Shown piece after piece: positions 60,901-64,000 of a stretch of 64,000 nt of DNA (positions are counted from its first letter, which is position 1; the number at the start of each line of letters is the position of its first letter). The translations under genes were made by a program, and so were the position numbers. The notes beneath the pieces were generated by a model. That model was given only the letters and a program-made list of their open reading frames with translations. It searched no databases and had not been told where the DNA came from. The stretch comes from Acytostelium subglobosum LB1. Lineage: Eukaryota; Evosea; Eumycetozoa; Acytosteliales; Acytosteliaceae. Where the stretch lies: the NCBI RefSeq assembly GCF_000787575.1, contig NW_012236501.1, positions 285,102-349,101 of the forward strand, read 5' to 3'.

Positions 60901-61018
60901 AGTACCAGTACATATACATATTCATCTTTTGGAACTGATACAGATGTGCTTCAACAAACAATCTACAATCAAGGACATAGCATCAAAGTTGGAAGATATA
61001 ACAAAAATACATGTATAG
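57969..61018 (+). CDS. Dynamin-like GTPase/pseudokinase, copy J (intact, Asn-rich leader)
   Basis: Exon 1 57969-58484 (172 codons) and exon 2 58583-61018, 983 residues, the longest of the family. The leader is extended by about 80 residues, including a polar stretch and an Asn run (about 62-95), before the family motif EIEDIKDPLTKLIAALKTF. Walker A is GPTHSGK (166-172), followed across the intron by STLINTLLSCRHLMPSGGGH. G3 is IIDVPGYSKTDD; G4-like FANTKTSKSE. The helical middle has a distinct sequence. The pseudokinase has GDIGPVYNGTFKEQSYYVQI, RLVFKKYSPLLPYLKDNIST, GTAHENIRLEYLFID, LFLSSFG (DFG lost) and LGVVICELLPKR. It ends 21 bases from the end of copy K, tail to tail. GC-rich coding like H. 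Confidence 0.85.
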
Positions 61019-61039
61019 CATTTGAATGTGTTCATTCAT

Positions 61040-63940
61040 TTATTGATCAAGTTGCAAAGGTTGACTGTCTACCGCCTGGAACATTGCTATTCGCTCTTCT
61101 AGGTCACGTATGATATCGCTAAGCTTGATGGTGATCATTGAGTTGGTTAAAGGATTGATTGGTGGAGGGGAGCTTGGTACACCCCAACTAGCCTTGAGTG
61201 CTTCGCCAATCACCAACTGATGGTTGACACTTTGTGTCAGTTCGTTGACACTGAGCTGGGACAGCCGTTCCTCACAGTCTCGGATATCTTGAATGAATTT
61301 CAGGTTGTTCAAGTTCCATTCCAACACTCTGTTGCCCATTGATTGACTTAACTTGTGGACGTCCTTCAGCATGTTGACCTTGTTTGAGATGTTGACCAAC
61401 ACATTTGCAAATTCAGCAACGTCTCGTCTTGGCAGTTGGCTCGCCAGTGTCTTGTTGGGACAGCCAATGTTGCCAAGCTTGATGTCCAAGTTAAATACTG
61501 TTGCATTAATAAATATATTCTCCAATCTAATATCATGATGATTGAATCCAAGGGTATGTATCTCTTCGATGGCCCTGGCAACTGACTCTGCTATTACCAG
61601 GCCTTGATAGTATGTCACTGGGTTGTTGTCCAAGTAAGTCATTAGGTCTACACCGTGACTTGGGTATACAAGTTGTGTACAGGTTGTGTCATGAAACACG
61701 GCGAGAAGTGGTAGAAGGTCGCCATCCTTGTCAGTGATCAAAAGTGTGTAGTATGCCTCCTCGAAGAAGGCCAAGTGTGAAGGTGTGATAGTAGGCGATG
61801 GTTGATTGGCAATGTGTGCCATCTGTTTGACATAGACTGTCCTGCCACCAAGTACGCCAGCAAAGGTGACTCCAGACGGTCCGTATCCAACAATGTTGGC
61901 CATGCCAGTGATTGTGTGAAATGGGTTGTTGAGTTTGAATTGATTGGCCATTGTCTCCATGTGTAGCATGCCAATCTTGTGATGTAGGCTGGACAGGTCT
62001 TCGATGCGCGTCCTTAGACTCTCCAACTTGGCCAGGAATCGTGTATATATTGAGATGGGCGCTTTCATCTCCTTCATATAATCCTGAAAGACCTTTTCAA
62101 TGCCCAATACCATGTCGGGCATGTAGAGATAGTATCCACACAATGAGAGTATCTTCTCCATGATCCTCCTCTTAAACTGTTTGTTGATCACCTTTTTGTT
62201 GGGTGTGAGGCTGGTCCTGGGCTTCTGTACCCTGTGTTGTAGTCTCAATGATTGAGACAAAGAGTCAAACAGCTTCTTGCCAATGTCCCATGTTAGACTA
62301 TCCAATGAATACTCTTTGTCTTTGAGTAGTTCCAATATATATTGGTTGTTTTGTTGTGATTGAATGGCTTCATTACATTTGATCTCTAGACGTCCGCGAA
62401 GTGTCATGACCACCGGACTTGTAATATTGTCAAAGAACCAACGCGATATCTTTGCCTTGAATGCTCCAATGGCCTCCAGTTTGAATGAAGAGTTTCCTTC
62501 CTTGCCATCGTACTGCTGGAGCTCAATGTCACCTGCCATCTCCATTGCCACATCTTTGGACACCTCACATTGTTGGGTGAGTAGTTTGGGGAGCTCCATG
62601 ATTGATTCCTTATATTGCAGCCAAAGGTTGTTGAGGAACTGGTCCACCTGCTTTGGAAAGTCGGATGACGACGTTGCTGGGGATTCACTCACACCTCTGT
62701 TTGGAAGGACAAAGGTGTAGAACCTCTGGCACAGCTCAATCAGCTCATCGAGAACGAACTTTATGATTGAGTGTCTGATTGAGATCATCCACCTCGTCAG
62801 TCGCTCAACGAACCGTCCAAACAATCGCTTGCTGCCATGCTTGGCCGCCAAGAAGTCCATCGAGTTGACCAAGGAGAACTGTGATGGCTTGGCTCGCCCA
62901 TTCAACACCTTTCGAACACTCAACTGTTGAAAGATTGAAATCTCCTCCTGTAGCAGATGTTCATCGGTAACATCATGTAGGTTGTCAAGGTTTTGACTGT
63001 TCTTGAATGCTGCCACGTTGAACTTTGTGTTGGCAAAGAAGACATGTGAGTCCAAATCAAAGCCATCGACAATCTTTGTTTGACTTTTGAAGTCCTTGTA
63101 TGATTGAACCTCTGTGTCTGAGAATGCAGGGTTGACATAGCAAAAGACAGCAGCGTTGGGACTGACATGAGAGAAGAAGTTGGACCGCATCGCTGTTGTG
63201 TAAACATGCTCGTCATTTCTTGTACCTGGGATGTCGTACACCTCTAGACCGCCCTCAAGCATCGGGATAGGGTAACTGATCACCACTATCTTCTGCGTCC
63301 ACTCATCAATGGAGTTGTCATCTTCCTCTGCAGGGCGACGGAGCAGAGGCCAAGCTATCTTAGTCGCTTGCCTTGGGTCGGCAACTGTTGCCAGACTGAT
63401 CACAGGTTCATCGGCGATGATCTCAGTACCACTAGGTACCAACTTGTGGAAACTGACTGATGATTCTGCCAGTGTACTATAGCGTAGTATAGTGATTCGA
63501 GTTGTTGTTACGATGGGCAATGAAACACCAAAGAGAGTGTTGATCAATGTAGTCTTGCCCGAGCAAACAGGACCAACAAAGGCCAACTTGAACTTAGACG
63601 TCTTCTCAACCATACTCTTTATCTTTTTCAATCTCTCCTTTGAGAGCATTATCTCAAGTATGTTTACATTGTTGTTGATGTTATTGTTGTTGTTGTTGTT
63701 GTTCAATGGAGGTGATTGAGGTGGGATGATTGTATTATTGATAGAATCAGAGGTGAAACAAGGGTCTGTAGCTATATCATTGAATGTCTCTGTGATGTGT
63801 GACAACACTGTCATCTGTTGTATAAGACTTGTAAAGGTTGAATGAGCATCATTCATATATCTTTGTCTACTCTCATCTTCATTAGGTGTATTTGGAGTAG
63901 GTACAATAGTATTTAAATCAAATATATTGTTGATCATCAT
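61040..63940 (-). CDS. Divergent dynamin-like GTPase/kinase-like protein, copy K (intronless)
   Basis: One open exon of 966 residues. An Asn-rich stretch (80-91) precedes Walker A GPVCSGKT (about 123-130), here not split by an intron. Switch I-like SLPIVTTTRITILRYS, G3 VYDIPGTRNDE and G4-like FFANTKFN place it in the same family as copies A-J, but identity is low throughout. The C-terminus is more kinase-like than any sibling: VGYGPSGVTFAGVLGG (about 683), then VYVKQM with a Lys at the beta-3 position (about 705), and FNHHDIRLENIFI (about 798) keeping the catalytic Asp and Asn. Only the DFG Asp is changed (IKLGNIG, about 821). It may be the less derived type, or a weak active kinase or nucleotide binder. 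Confidence 0.8.
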   Translation of the reverse strand: MMINNIFDLNTIVPTPNTPNEDESRQRYMNDAHSTFTSLIQQMTVLSHITETFNDIATDPCFTSDSINNTIIPPQSPPLNNNNNNNNINNNVNILEIMLSKERLKKIKSMVEKTSKFKLAFVGPVCSGKTTLINTLFGVSLPIVTTTRITILRYSTLAESSVSFHKLVPSGTEIIADEPVISLATVADPRQATKIAWPLLRRPAEEDDNSIDEWTQKIVVISYPIPMLEGGLEVYDIPGTRNDEHVYTTAMRSNFFSHVSPNAAVFCYVNPAFSDTEVQSYKDFKSQTKIVDGFDLDSHVFFANTKFNVAAFKNSQNLDNLHDVTDEHLLQEEISIFQQLSVRKVLNGRAKPSQFSLVNSMDFLAAKHGSKRLFGRFVERLTRWMISIRHSIIKFVLDELIELCQRFYTFVLPNRGVSESPATSSSDFPKQVDQFLNNLWLQYKESIMELPKLLTQQCEVSKDVAMEMAGDIELQQYDGKEGNSSFKLEAIGAFKAKISRWFFDNITSPVVMTLRGRLEIKCNEAIQSQQNNQYILELLKDKEYSLDSLTWDIGKKLFDSLSQSLRLQHRVQKPRTSLTPNKKVINKQFKRRIMEKILSLCGYYLYMPDMVLGIEKVFQDYMKEMKAPISIYTRFLAKLESLRTRIEDLSSLHHKIGMLHMETMANQFKLNNPFHTITGMANIVGYGPSGVTFAGVLGGRTVYVKQMAHIANQPSPTITPSHLAFFEEAYYTLLITDKDGDLLPLLAVFHDTTCTQLVYPSHGVDLMTYLDNNPVTYYQGLVIAESVARAIEEIHTLGFNHHDIRLENIFINATVFNLDIKLGNIGCPNKTLASQLPRRDVAEFANVLVNISNKVNMLKDVHKLSQSMGNRVLEWNLNNLKFIQDIRDCEERLSQLSVNELTQSVNHQLVIGEALKASWGVPSSPPPINPLTNSMITIKLSDIIRDLEERIAMFQAVDSQPLQLDQ

Positions 63941-64000
63941 ATCATTATCATATATTGTTATTATTATTAGTATTTGTATTATTACATGTGTAGAGAGTAA

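Overview
This window reads as nuclear DNA of a dictyostelid social amoeba outside the very AT-rich D. discoideum type. Signs are short GT-AG introns (about 50-125 bases), Asn and Gln runs in proteins, a DPE2-type glucanotransferase, a class I myosin with a Gly-Pro-Ala tail, a CENP-E-like kinesin and a Crinkler-like NTPase. Coding DNA is moderately GC-rich and spacers are AT-rich. The species cannot be fixed by reading alone.

Layout. Positions 1-11.7 kb carry ordinary genes: DPH1 (cut by the window edge), a PPIL2-type U-box cyclophilin, a CBM20-CBM20-GH77 glucanotransferase, an unrecognised three-exon gene, two tandem MYND-finger genes (the first frameshifted) and an unrecognised 352-residue gene. 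From 11.7 to 64 kb the window is dominated by eleven paralogues (here A-K) of one large protein. Interspersed are a chitobiase-like GH18 protein, a damaged SET/MYND gene, a PB1 fragment, an aldo-keto reductase, a Crinkler-like NTPase, myosin I, a 66-residue unknown and a kinesin-7.

The paralogues are the main discovery candidate. Each has a short helical N-terminus with an E-x-IDDP motif, a dynamin-like GTPase domain, a long helical middle and a C-terminal domain laid out like a protein kinase. In ten of them (A-J) the catalytic residues of that kinase-like domain are replaced. The eleventh (K) is divergent and intronless, and keeps the equivalents of the beta-3 Lys, the catalytic-loop Asp and the Asn, while its DFG is NIG. 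B, D, H, J and K look complete. A has a decayed first exon, E lacks the P-loop exon, and C, E, F, G and I need frame changes. A-D are on the minus strand, E-J on the plus, meeting head to head near 28 kb.

Copies B, C, D and G are almost alike through the GTPase half but differ in the middle, as expected for a fast birth-and-death family under gene conversion or diversifying selection. Function is not known from the sequence. By analogy with Mx/GBP-type GTPases, a membrane-remodelling or cell-autonomous defence role is a hypothesis only.
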